Assembly (NCBI GenBank): GCA_947471745.1
Contig: CANJKZ010000400.1
Span: forward strand, 992,001 to 1,056,000
Reading direction: 5' to 3'
Source of the DNA: Closterium sp. Naga37s-1
Taxonomy: Eukaryota > Streptophyta > Zygnematophyceae > Desmidiales > Closteriaceae
Length of the DNA: 64,000 nt
The notes beneath the pieces are model-generated. The model was given only the letters and a program-made list of their open reading frames with translations, did no database searches and had not been told where the DNA came from. How positions within the stretch are numbered: the first letter of the stretch is position 1; each line of letters opens with the position of its first letter. The translations under genes were made by a program, and so were the position numbers. Positions 47,178-57,500 of the stretch are shown piece after piece.

Positions 47178-49726
47178 GCCTAGAGTGGCAACAGGAGAGG
47201 CCGGAAAGCATGGGTCAGAAGGCATGTCAAGTAGTGCGTCTGGTTTGGCTGGTGTAGTGTGGAGAATAAGAGAGGCGGAGAGCAGGGTGAGGGAACGTAA
47301 CCTCCGAGCCTGCATTGTTGCCGAACCTGCTGTCAGGTTCGGTGAAGGCAGGCTCGGCACCAGAGCTGCTTCAAGGAGAGATTCAAGTGGTGGGACCACC
47401 ATGAGCAGCACTGATGGCATTATTAGGGGTGGCTCCTCTTACCCTAGAGAATCAGGTACCACAGTAACGGGTAATGCGGTAACCAGTAGCGCGGTAACCA
47501 CCCCCCAAGACATGGTAACCAGGCAGCCTCCACGTATGCAGGAGGCTATAGAGGCCACAGCCATGCGCATCTGCCAGGTGGCGCGCTCCGATTCGTCGAG
47601 ATTCCGCCACGTGGCGCTTGGTCGCGAGCTACAAGGCCTGCTGATCTGGCAGAGTTTGGAGTACACCGTCGCCTGCGCTGAGCTGGCAGGGCGAGGGGCG
47701 CCACCTGGCTGTCCAGCTGGCAAGGTTGACACGTCAGCACAGTTCTGGGGGCTGGGGGAGACGGCTGCGGCTAGGATGAGGACAGGTGGTGCGATGTGGT
47801 TGGCTACTGCTGAAGCGCGAGTTGCGGCATTGGCTGCTTGTGCGGAGGAGGAAGGGTGGAAGGGGGAGTGGATGGAGGGAAGAGCAGAGGGAGAGGGGAG
47901 TGGGTGTGAGGTAGCAAGCATGAGGGGGCAAGAGAGAGGTGGGTCGAGCAGTGGAGTGCAAATAGGGAGTTCAAGAGGCATGGGGGTGGGAGGGGATGCC
48001 AGCAGTAGTGGTCAAGAGAGGAGTGAGGAAGGAGGGAACAGCATAGGAAGAGAGGTGAGCGGTGGTGAGGAGAGGAGCAGTGATGGTGAAGGGAGGAGTG
48101 GTGGTGGGGAGGAGAGAGGTAGCAGTGAGACGATGGACGAGGAGAGGAGACATCAGGAGTGGAGGAGGCAGCTTATAGAGAGGATGCAAGGGGGTTCGCT
48201 AGGGGGGGGAAGGAAGAGGAAGGCGGAGGGCACAGTAGGAGCACTGGCTCGCCTGGCAGTGGCGCAGGCGTCTCACAGCACACATGCTGTCTTGCTCAGG
48301 ACACGTGGCATGCTGCTATTGGTCGACAGCTTGGCCCCTGGGACACCGTTGGAAGCAGCACAATCCGCACCTCTTGTTGCAGCCGTCCCTTCATCTGGTT
48401 CTCCCCATCCCTCCCACCCCACCCACCCCTCCCACCCCTCCTCCTCCTCTGCTTCCACCTCCACCTCCCCGCCTCCCTCTCTCCCCGCCTCCCTCTCCGC
48501 CTCCCCATCCCCATCCTCTCCCCCGGAGGAAAACGCCCTTCTCCGCCTCCTCGCCTCCCCCGCTCTCGCGCGTGACCCCTTCCTCTCCCTCTCCCGCCTC
48601 CTCTACTGCCTCCTGCCGCTGCCCCTTCCCCACCTCGCCTCGCCTTCCCACCCATCTCAACACACAGCTTCAGGCTCGATGCAGCACAGAGCATACAGAG
48701 AGGAGGGTACAGGGGGTGTGGTGAGGGATGCAGTGCATCTGGCATACACAGCAGCAGTGGCTCAAGCACTGCTGCTTCTCGCCCCTGCTGCCATCCGCCT
48801 AGGCTTACTCCCCTCTCCTCTTCCTCTTGGCAGTGTCCTTAATCAGGCATCCTCAGGCTCTAATAGCGTTCCTGAGCCCACCCCTGCTCTGCCGCCGTTC
48901 CTCTCGTCTCTGCTCGCTGCCATGCTGCATGCGCTAGCTGCTGGTTCCCCGTCGTCTACCCCAGCGACAGATGCTGCTGGTGCTGCTGCTACACCTGTAA
49001 CCGTCACACCATCAGCAGCAGCAGTAGAAATACCACCAATCCCCTTGCTCGCCACATCTCCCTCCAACTCCGTCTCTACCCTCTCCTCCCCCTCTGCACC
49101 TCTCCTACCGGACCTCCTCCTCCAGCAGACCTCATTCCTGGATGCCGTGCATCGCCTCTCCCTGCCCTTCCTGCGCCGCTCCGCCCTCCTCCTGCACCTC
49201 CTCTCGCGCAACGTCCTCCCGCTGCTGCTCATGCCTTCCGCTCCCTCCTTGCTCTTCCCCTCCCAACCGTCAACCATCCCCTCCCACCCCTCAGTTTCCT
49301 CGTTCCCAGCTGCCTCTCCCTCTCTCTGTCCCCCCTCCACCTCAACTCCTCCATCCTCCCATCGCCATCCTCCCAACCAACCAAGACTTGACGCACCACC
49401 CCCTACCACAACCCCACAAACCCCACCATCATCATCAGCACCACCACCATCACCACCACCACCATCACCACCAGAACCATCATCATCCTCATCACCATCA
49501 CCATCCACAGCCACCACAGCCCTGCCCCCCTGGGTGGGGGACACCCAGGTGTTGGCACAGCAGGAGGTGGCGGAAGCAGCGGTGTGGGAGCGGGAGTTCC
49601 AGCTGCCTCCGCTCCCTGTGTTGCTCTCTGACCCTGCCGCTGTGCACCTGATGCTCTCCCGGTGCCACCACGCTGCTGCTGCTGCTTCTGCTGCTAATGC
49701 TGCTACTGCTTCAAGGGCAAGCTCGC

Positions 49727-49763
<37 letters not shown>

Positions 49764-52700
49764 AGCAACACCAGCAACACTGGCAGCAGCAACAGCACCG
49801 GCAGCTGCAACGGCGGCAGCAGCGGCAGCAGCAGCGACTGCAGTTATCTCTCCCTTGTCTTTGCACCAGCCATCACTCGCCTTGCCCTTCCGCCTCGTCT
49901 CCCTCCCCCATCGCTATCTCGACTTCTTCCAACGGTCAGTTCCTACCCTCCCCCCCCAGCCCCTCCCCAATCCTCCAGGCCTTCTGCAGCCCTCTCAGTC
50001 CCTCCAGGGCTCTCTCCGACCCCCCCTGCTACATACAACCCATTCCTACCCTTCCCGGTCATCTCTCACTCCCTCCTTCGTGCTCCCACCTAAATCATAT
50101 CTAAGCTCTCGTTTCTGAGCCCCCCTCTCAGCGTGTGCTGCATTGGAGCCCCCTCTCAGCGTGTGCTGCATTGGAGCCCCCCTCTCAGCATGTGCTGCAT
50201 TGGAACCCCCCTCTCAGCGTGTGCTGCATTGGAGCCCCCCTCTCAGCGTGTGCTGCATTGGAGCCCCCTCTCAGCGTGTGCTGCATTGGAGCCCCCCTCT
50301 CAGCATGTGCTGCATTGGAACCCCCCTCTCAGCGTGTGCTGCATTGGAGCCCCCCTCTCAGCGTGTGCTGCATTGGAGCCCCCTCTCAGCGTGTGCTGCA
50401 TTGGAGCCCCCCTCTCAGCATGTGCTGCATTGGAACCCCCCTCTCAGCGTGTGCTGCATTGGAGCCCCCCTCTCAGCGTGTGCTGCATTGGAGCCCCCCT
50501 CTCAGCGTGTGCTGCATTGGAGCCCCCCTCTCAGCGTGTGCTGCATTGGAGCCCCCCTCTCAGCGTGTGCTGCATTAGAGCCCCCCTCTCAGCGTGTGCT
50601 GCATTGGAGCCCCCCTCTCAGCGTGTGCTGCATTGGAGCCCCCCTCTCAGCGTGTGCTGCATTGGAGCCCCCCTCTCAGCGTGTGCTGCATTGGAGCCCC
50701 CCTCTCAGCGTGTGCTGCATTAGAGCCCCCCTCTCAGCGTGTGCTGCATTGGAACCCCCCTCTCAGCGTGTGCTGCATTGGAACCCCCTCTCAGCGTGTG
50801 CTGCATTGGAGCCCCCCTCTCAGCGTGTGCTGCATTGGAGCCCCCCTCTCAGCGTGTGCTGCATTGGAACCCTCTCTCAGCGTGTGCTGCATTGGAACCC
50901 CCTCTCAGCGTGTGCTGCATTGGAACCCCCCTCTCAGCGTGTGCTGCATTGGAACCCCCCTCTCAGCGTGTGCTGCATTGGAGCCCCCCTCTCAGCGTGT
51001 GCTGCATTGGAGCCCCCCTCTCAGCGTGTGCTGCATTGGAACCCCCTCTCAGCGTGTGCTGCATTGGAACCCCCTCTCCTCTCCTCCCCCCTCCGCCGTT
51101 TGTGACCCTTGTGCATTGTGCCACCTGCTACCTTTTGCGGTGCCTCGAACTTCCCCTCGCCCTCCCCACCCTCCTCTCCTCCCCATTGCAGCGACATGAA
51201 TGAGCCATGTGCATCGTGCCAGTTGGTGCCGGAGCAACCTGCCTTCAATGTCTCCTTCCCCTCCTTCTTTCTCCCCGCCTTGTCTCCTCTTTTTCTGCAG
51301 CTACGTGAATGAGCCATGTGCATCATGCCAGTTGGTGCCGGAGCAGCCTGCCTTCTGCCTTCTCTGCGCTTCGCTGCTCTGCGGATCCACCAGGTGAGCC
51401 CCTCGCACTGCCCCACCTCTTTCCTCTCTTGTGTGACGAGACGACTCTACAAACGACTCAAATGCCAGTTGGTGCCAGAGCAGCCACGCTACTGCCTGCT
51501 CTCTGCTGCACTGCTCTGCGGATCCACCAGGTGCCTCGCACTGCCCCACGTGGGTGCCTCGCACTGCCCCACGTGGGTGCCTCGCACTGCCCCACGCCAC
51601 CAGTCTCCTCTCACTCTTCAAATCCAATGCTTCAAAATATTAACCCATCCCCCCTTGCCTCCAGCCCGCCCCCGCTTGCTCCCAGCCTGGCTTCCCGTTG
51701 ATTCCTCGCTTCTCCCACCGCCTTAGAACAGTGCTCCCTCTGCTTTCCCACGCTTCTTTGATCACATTCTACCTTCCATTACCCCATGCTCCTTTGCTTG
51801 TGTCTCCTTTCTTGCAGTCGTGTGCTTGAGTCGAGGAGTGGGAGCACCAAGAGGGGCTGCTGTGGGGGGAGCTATGCACATGCCAAGGAGTGCGGGGCTG
51901 GCCTGGGGGTTTTCCTCCTCGTGCGGGTATGTGTGGCAGTGCGAGCAAGGCCATGGCCATGTACATGTGCAGTGAGCAATTTCTCTCTCTCATCATGGCC
52001 ATGTGTGCATGGCCATGGCCTTGCTCGCACGCACGTGCAATTAGCATTAGGGTATGTGTGCATAGTAGTGTAGTGTGCCATGCGCTGTGTACAGATGTGC
52101 TTTTTCTTTGCCTTGGTGAAAGCATCTTTGGCGAATCCATGCGAGAATCTGTTTGAAGGCTGTGTGTCTGACGTGGTCGTGATTTACTAAACCCCGGCTT
52201 TGATGTTATTTTTTTATCTTTCCCTGTTGTTCCCTTTTCCTCCGCTTGCAGCGCACTTCTGTGATGCTGCTGTGCCGAATGCCTACTTTTGAGGCGCCTC
52301 AAAAGTTCTCTTGTTCCTCCATACCCCCCTTCCCCCTCTCCTGCTATTCCTCCGCTTGCAGCGCACTTCTGTGATGCTGCTGCGCCGAATGCGCTATGCC
52401 ACATGGCTTTCACCCTATCTTGACGCATATGGTGAAGAGGTGAGTAGTTTTGAGACGTCTCAAAATGCGCTATACCGCATGGCCTGCACCCTATCGCTAT
52501 ACCGCATGGCCTGCACCCTATCGCTATACCGCATGGCCTGCACCCTATCTTGACGCATATGGTGAAGAGGTGAGTATGTAACTGCTTTCTACTTAGAGCT
52601 CCAACGGTCCTCGAAGCAGGAGTGATATGCCGCTGTCCATTTTTCACTTAATCCCTCCTTTTTTTTAACTTAGTGTCTACTCTAACGTTACCTGGCGGCA

Positions 52701-52966
52701 TTGTGCATCACATCGCATTCACCAGGATGAGAACCTTCGGCGTGGGAAGCCGCTGTATCTCAGCACCGACCGCTTCCACACCCTCCAATCCATGGTCAGT
52801 CTTGTTCTCTCGAGTCGCTCGCTCGGCATCTTTTTTTGCTGCCCATGCGTTGGGTGAATCATGCTGCTGCTGACCCAATGGAATTCTGTGGTTTTGGCAG
52901 GTGGCATGTCACGGGGTGGATCACAATTCCCTCGTTCTCTCTCACTCCACAAGAGTACCCTTCTAG
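31447..52966 (+). CDS. PRT6: PRT6-like UBR-box E3 ubiquitin ligase (N-recognin)
   Basis: Would recognise type 1 (basic) N-degrons and ubiquitinate proteins in the Arg/N-degron pathway. Inferred exons: 31447-32221, 32329-33191, 33990-36986, 37478-37551, 37907-38047, 39238-41020, 41490-41809, 42127-46226, 46595-46646, 46891-49934, 51301-51393, 51818-51926, 52362-52439, 52726-52794, 52901-52966. All have GT-AG borders and matching phases. The first intron's borders are the least sure. The UBR box (31759-31959) has [19 protein letters not shown] and [19 protein letters not shown]. Plant-PRT6 blocks follow: [38 protein letters not shown] and LGVRE-like [20 protein letters not shown]. The RING is in two parts: [11 protein letters not shown], then [14 protein letters not shown]...[13 protein letters not shown]. 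The autoinhibitory C-terminus has [19 protein letters not shown] and [10 protein letters not shown]. About 4,850 codons, more than twice Arabidopsis PRT6 (about 2,000), because of low-complexity inserts. A one-base frame slip is needed in the G run at 41621-41626. Confidence 0.88.
33092..33600 (+). repeat. Tandem copies of PRT6 exon 2 end
   Basis: The last approximately 100 bp of exon 2 with its donor (to 33191, ATCAAT/GTGAGT) recur at about 33310-33424 with the same donor. They recur a third time, scrambled with extra GGTACCTGCTGCAGAGCATG units, at about 33484-33595. The copies lie in intron 2. Confidence 0.85.
33698..34070 (+). repeat. Triplicated acceptor and start of PRT6 exon 3
   Basis: A unit of about 130-160 bp, beginning with a pyrimidine tract and CAG and then CTATCCCGAGAGGAGGTG, occurs three times (exon starts about 33701, 33869, 33990). 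Only the third continues into the long exon. The tract before the second copy is a nearly pure run of more than 20 Cs (about 33833-33854). Confidence 0.88.
37564..38660 (+). repeat. Repeated copies of PRT6 exon 5 and its edges
   Basis: Fragments of exon 5 (37907-38047) recur before it (about 37580-37612 and 37757-37830) and at least five times after it. The later copies carry GCCTTTGTGCGCCAGGTTGTAGC and CTACTTCTCCCTC-type sequence up to about 38640, many with their own donor. A 22-bp perfect palindrome with core GGCGCC sits at 37623-37644 inside one duplicated stretch. Confidence 0.85.
38678..39170. mobile_element. hAT-like MITE 3 in PRT6 intron
   Basis: A 493-bp AT-rich element. Its ends CAAGGTGGAAAATTGCGG and, on the other strand, CAGGGTGCAAAATTTCGC form imperfect inverted repeats (14 of 18). 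It is flanked by exact octamers CCCCCACC at 38670-38677 and 39171-39178. The interior has three or four copies of a GCGAAATGCCAGATC-like motif. There is no transposase. A CARGGTG terminus and 8-bp TSD suit hAT. The left flank is itself a copy of the next exon's sequence (CCTTCTCCGGCCTCCCCCC), so it landed in a duplicated exon fragment. Confidence 0.82.
40998..41361 (+). repeat. 97-bp unit in four copies with 24-bp palindromes
   Basis: The end of PRT6 exon 6, its donor (CTGCTG/GTACGT) and about 50 bp of intron form a 97-bp unit starting at 40998, 41095, 41192 and 41289. Each of the three junctions (41071-41094, 41168-41191, 41265-41288) is a perfect 24-bp palindrome centred on GTCGAC, with TTTTGAGTCGACTCAAAA inside. 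A T run (about 41382-41399) follows. Confidence 0.95.
41859..42027 (+). repeat. 22-bp donor-like tandem repeat
   Basis: About eight copies of a 22-bp unit containing CAGGTGCTGCTCTGCTGTCTGT in PRT6 intron 7. Each unit reproduces the CTGTCAG/GTG donor context at the end of exon 7 (41809). Confidence 0.85.
42440..42690 (+). repeat. GGTACCACT/GGTGCCACT coding repeat
   Basis: A 9-bp repeat in PRT6 exon 8 encoding alternating GTT and GAT tripeptides, about 27 copies. It lies upstream of the larger VGTGTG array, in the same frame as the conserved start [15 protein letters not shown] of this exon. Confidence 0.9.
42752..44663 (+). repeat. 18-bp coding minisatellite, about 105 copies (VGTGTG)
   Basis: Unit GTGTGGGTACAGGCACAG, in the frame of PRT6 exon 8 encoding Val-Gly-Thr-Gly-Thr-Gly. 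Two patches are irregular: 42866-42990 (changes -1, -1, +1, +10) and 43529-43690 (+5, -1, -1). Each patch nets a multiple of three, so the frame is the same before and after. Within the second patch a shifted-frame TAA (43645-43647, in GGGTAAGGG) is read. The unit lacks stops in every frame on both strands. Confidence 0.93.
45640..45760 (+). repeat. 18-bp PPVAAV coding repeat
   Basis: About seven copies of CCGCCCGTTGCTGCAGTG in PRT6 exon 8, encoding PPVAAV-like hexapeptides just before the second half of the RING. Confidence 0.85.
46141..46440 (+). repeat. RING-half exon edge in three copies
   Basis: The end of PRT6 exon 8, encoding [19 protein letters not shown] with donor at 46226, recurs at about 46265-46340 (one amino-acid-neutral change and a donor) and, degenerate, at about 46380-46435. 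The near-palindrome TTGAGACGTCTCAA (46474-46487) follows the copies. Confidence 0.9.
50117..51080 (+). repeat. 28/29-bp minisatellite, about 33 copies, acceptor-like
   Basis: Unit GAGCCCCCCTCTCAG followed by CGTGTGCTGCATTG, in PRT6 intron 10. Each unit has a pyrimidine tract ending in CAG and so looks like a splice acceptor. Open frames through it are by-products of a stop-free unit. Confidence 0.93.
51190..51535 (+). repeat. PRT6 exon 11 in three copies
   Basis: Copies start at about 51192, 51301 and 51460. The middle one is complete with acceptor CTGCAG and donor ACCAG/GTGAGC. The first loses similarity after QPAF; the third lacks the acceptor side but keeps the ACCAG/GTGCC end. Confidence 0.88.
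52237..52570 (+). repeat. PRT6 exon 13 copies with two palindromes
   Basis: The stretch 52237-52282 (pyrimidines, CAG, CGCACTTCTGTGATGCTGCT...) recurs at 52347-52392 with one change. A 22-bp perfect palindrome (52285-52306, core GGCGCC) sits between them. After exon 13 ends at 52439, a second palindrome TTTTGAGACGTCTCAAAA (52448-52465) is followed by further partial copies of the same exon to about 52570. Confidence 0.92.
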
Positions 52967-53224
52967 ATTCAGAATTTCATAATACACTGGCATTAACAGC
53001 TTCACTAGGTACCATCCCATCTCTAGGTAGGTCGAGTTCTCTTTGTTCAAGGGTCTACATTTGCAAGTAAGCTGTAAGCTAGCAATTTTTACCCTACTGG
53101 TAGTTGGTTTTTGTTTCTACTCCAAAAAGCAGGCAGAAATGGATGGATTCATTTCTCTTCTATATTTTTGCGATTTGCTCCCACACCTAAGCACAGCACC
53201 GTGAAGAAAATCTCGATGGCTAAA
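52967..53224. other. 258-bp spacer between convergent genes
   Basis: Separates the stop codons of the PRT6-like gene (+, 52964-52966) and the PqaA/AprA-like gene (-, stop at 53225). It must hold both 3' ends; I see no clear AATAAA signal. Confidence 0.6.
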
Positions 53225-54235
53225 TTACGCAAAGTGAGTGTAGCACGCAGTGGTATTGCATGGGGCAAAAGGAAAAGTGTTTGGTGCTATCATGGCCTCG
53301 GTTGTAAGAACGAGCGGCTTCGGGTAGGGCCCGTGCTTGAAATCAACCTCGATAAACATCGCTCGATATCCCACCTGTGCGGCAGAGCAACAAACAGAGC
53401 GCAAGTGGGGGAGACAGCAGAGTGAGAGCGTATTGGGTGAGGACGAGCGGCTTATGGTAGGGCCCATGGTTGAAATCGACCTCGATAAACATCGCTCGAT
53501 ATCCCACCTGTGCGGCAGAGCAACAAACAGAGCGCAAGTGGGGGAGACAGCAGAGTGAGAGCGTATTGGGTGAGGACGAGCGGCTTATGGTAGGGCCCAT
53601 GGTTGAAATCGACCTCGATAAACATCGCTCGATATCCCACCTGTGCGGCAGAGCAACAAACAGAGCGCAAGTGGGGGAGACAGCAGAGTGAGAGCGTATT
53701 GGGTGAGGACGAGCGGCTTATGGTAGGGCCCATGGTTGAAATCGACCTCGATAAACATCGCTCGATATCCCACCTGTGCGGCAGAGCAACAAACAGAGCG
53801 CAAGTGGGGGAGACAGCAGAGTGAGAGCGTATTGGGTGAGGACGAGCGGCTTATGGTAGGGCCCATGGTTGAAATCGACCTCGATAAACATCGCTCGATA
53901 TCCCACCTGTGCGGCAGAGCAACAAACAGAGCGCAAGTGGGGGAGACAGCAGAGTGAGAGCGTATTGGGTGAGGACGAGCGGCTTATGGTAGGGCCCATG
54001 GTTGAAATCGACCTCGATAAACATCGCTCGATATCCCACCTGTGCGGCAGAGCAACAAACAGAGCGCAAGTGGGGGAGACAGCAGAGTGAGAGCGTATTG
54101 GGTGAGGACGAGCGGCTTATGGTAGGGCCCATGGTTGAAATCGACCTCGATAAACATCGCTCGATATCCCACCTGCGAGCCTTTTTTTTTTTTTTTTTTT
54201 TTGTGGCGGAACTGAAGGGACTTCGAGAGTTCTCT

Positions 54236-54269
<34 letters not shown>

Positions 54270-54527
54270 TCGCACCTTGGGAATGTCTTTGACGGCTGAG
54301 CTGAAGTGCCAGAGCCCGTCAGGCTGCAGGGTGGGTGGCGAGACGGCATACTGGGAGAACGGAATGGGCTGCACACAGAGCGTGCCGAACTTGGCTATAT
54401 AGGACTTCGGTAAACTTGTGAAGGGCACCGTGCTGGCCGGGAGGATGGGGGCAGGAGGGGCGGAAGGGAATAGAAGAGTCTTGAGATGCCTCATAACTCT
54501 TCAAGGGAAATCACTTTGAGTCGATGG

Positions 54528-54560
<33 letters not shown>

Positions 54561-57500
54561 TCAAGCAAGGTTGCTAAACAAGGTGCAACATCACATCCAC
54601 ATGGTTCACACCACTCGCCCAGCGAATCATACCACTCACTCACTCACCACCAGTCAGCCCCTGCCACACCACTGACCACCCCTGCCACACCACTGACCAC
54701 CCCTGCCACACCACTCACCACCCGGTGAGCCCCTGCTTGACGTTGAATCGGAAGTCTCGCCTCTTGCTGCCCTGACTGGTGTGCCCCGTCCTGCACTAGG
54801 GGGAGAGGGGGTAGCGGGAGGGGAGAGGAGGGGTGGGGGGAGGGGGGGGGTTGGAAGGAGGGAATGGAAGAATGGGAGGAAAGGAGAGAGATGCAGCCGT
54901 TCATTGCATTGCATTTCGAAATCACTTTTGAGAATTCTCAAAAGTTATTTCAATGCATTGCATTTCAGAGGCTTTTGAGTCGACCCTAAAAACACGATGA
55001 TTTAGAGACTCTTAGAGTAACGATGATCTAGAGATTCTTAAAAACACAATGGTTTAGACACTCTCGATATATCGATGACTTAGAATAAGAGGCAGCTCAA
55101 CAGCCTCCATTTCAGCCCGCTCAAGCCCTCCCTCATTCCCACCAGCCCCCCACATCTCCCCCCCTCTCCCTCCTCGTTCTCTACTCCATCCCCTTCCCCT
55201 CCCCATCCCCTTCTCCCCCGCACCTCCCCTTCCGTTTCCCCTCCCCAAACCCTTCTCACCATGCTCTAACCGCCAGTGGATTCCTGTCTGACGTGGCATG
55301 AATAGTGAACGTGGACCAATCAAAACGCCACGTCAGCCGCGGCCAGTCGACAGCTGGCAGCCTGGGAACGCAACTCCAGGGGCGGGTGTGTGCTGCTGCC
55401 GCCGCTGCTACCGCCGCCGCCGCCGCTGCTGCTCCTGCATCTTCCTCTGAGAGACTTGAAGGAAGACGGTTTTGAGTGAGTGAGGATGAGGAGGAGGAGG
55501 TGGTAGGGGTGGGGATGGGATGGGTCCAGGTGAGGGAAGGGCGGGAGGAGGCGGGGAGAGAGGCACAGGAGGAGTTGATGTGGAGGAGAGAGGAGAAGAC
55601 GGAGAGGGACGCATCATAGGCCTGTGATGTTGGGGGGGGAGGGAGGGGACAAGATTTTAAGGTTTAAGGTTGGGTTAGGGTTTATGGAATGGGAGTCGGA
55701 GGGGAGTGAAAGAGAGGGGGTATTGGAATAGGGATGGGAGAGGAAGCATTTAAGACGCCTTACAAGGGTGTCTTAGAATTAATCTTCAAGATACGCCTGC
55801 CATAATAAGTAGGGGAATAGGGATGGGAAGAGGAATGAGATGGAGCATGGAGCGTTCGCCATGTGGGGGAAAAGAAGATGACTCTTGAGTCGACTCAAAA
55901 GGAGAAGGCAAGAAGGGCGTGGGAGTGGATGGGGAGGCGAGAGAGGCTGGGAGAATGAGGAGGGAGATGGCCCAAATGTACCCATTGGGACATCTGAATG
56001 ACCATGTGATCTGTGTTTTGAGTCGACACAAAACACGACTCATTACGAGAGGAGAGAGACGGCCCATACGTACCCATTGCGACATGTGAATGACCATGTG
56101 ATCTGTGTTTTGAGTCGACTCAAAACACGACTCATTACGAGAGGAGAGAGACGGCCCATACGTACCCATTGCGACATCTGGATGACCATGTGATCGAGGT
56201 TGGCTACGATCTTGAGCAGTGTGGGGGCTGGATGGCGAGGGGAGAGAGGCTGAGAGAGAGGCTGGGAGAGAGGCTGGGAGAGAGGCTGGGAGAGAGGCTG
56301 GGAGAGAGGCTGGGAGAGAGGCTGGGAAAGAGGCTGGGAAAGAGGCTGGGAGTGTGAGGAGAGAGACGGTCCGTACGTACCCACTGCGACATCTGAATGA
56401 CCATGTGATCGAGGTTGGCCACGATCTTGAACAGCGTGGGGGCTGGCAGGTCGTTGAAATAGAAGTAGCTGCCAAGCCCAGCGCATTTGCATCAACATGC
56501 AGGGTTGAGTGAGATGAGAGGTGACTTTTGAGTTGACCCACAAGTCGCTTTTTTAAGGAGAAGTACCTGCCGTGCCGAAGCAAGTGCGTTGGCATCCAGG
56601 GGTGAGTGAGAGCATGATGGGTGGAGAGTGGGAGCGTGCAAATCAAGCCAGCGCGAATGACAGAATTGGTGTGCCTTTTAAGTCGACTCAAGATCCAGTG
56701 GGGGTGACAGAAACAGAGTGTGCGCAACGCTGATCAAATGCGTGTGCGTGGTAATTCCTGTATGTTATTCTGAGAGCTGCCTGAAAGCATTCTGTCGAAA
56801 GCGCTAGGTTCGGTTCGGAAAGCCCATGGATACATATATATATATATATATATATTAATATCATTGATCACATCATATATGTATATATGTGTGTATGTAT
56901 GTATGTATATATGTATATATGTATATATGTATATATGTATATATGTATATATAAATATATGTATATCTGTATATATGTGTATATGTATACATGTATATAT
57001 GTATACATGTATATATGGGGCACTCACGAGTCATCCATGGAGAAGAATTCGTCGTTGGAAGCGGCAATGAGCAGCTTCGGCATGGTCAGGCGGTCCCGGA
57101 AGAAGTATGGATCCGTGTAGCTCTGTGCAGAGGGGATGGGAGGGGTTCGAGAGGATGGAAAGGTTGAACGGGTGGGAGGGGTTGGGAATAAGCAGCTCTT
57201 TCAGGCGGTAGAAGATGAGCAGCCTGGGCATGGTGTGTGAGGGAGGCGGTATTAAAAACAAGTACAACTTTTTTAGGTGCCTCAAAAGATGAGCAGCGAG
57301 GGCATGGTGAGTGAGGCGGTATTAAAAAATATTACGGATCCATGTAGCCCTGGCAGAGGCAGGAGGGAGCGCAGGGCGAGTGCAGCAGCATGCAGGAGGT
57401 AGAGGCGGCACACCGAGAGGAGAACCATTGCCCACCTATGATGGATTATACGCGTTTAGCGTATATATGCGTATCGTATATACGCTAGCGTGTATACGCC

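Noticed and set aside
50133..51105. Overlapping frames of 150-320 codons in the 28/29-bp array
   Set aside because: Pure repeat translation within an intron flanked by good exon borders.
53337..54178. CRISPR-like regularity of the 133-bp array
   Set aside because: There are no unique spacers; the whole unit is repeated and derives from an exon edge.
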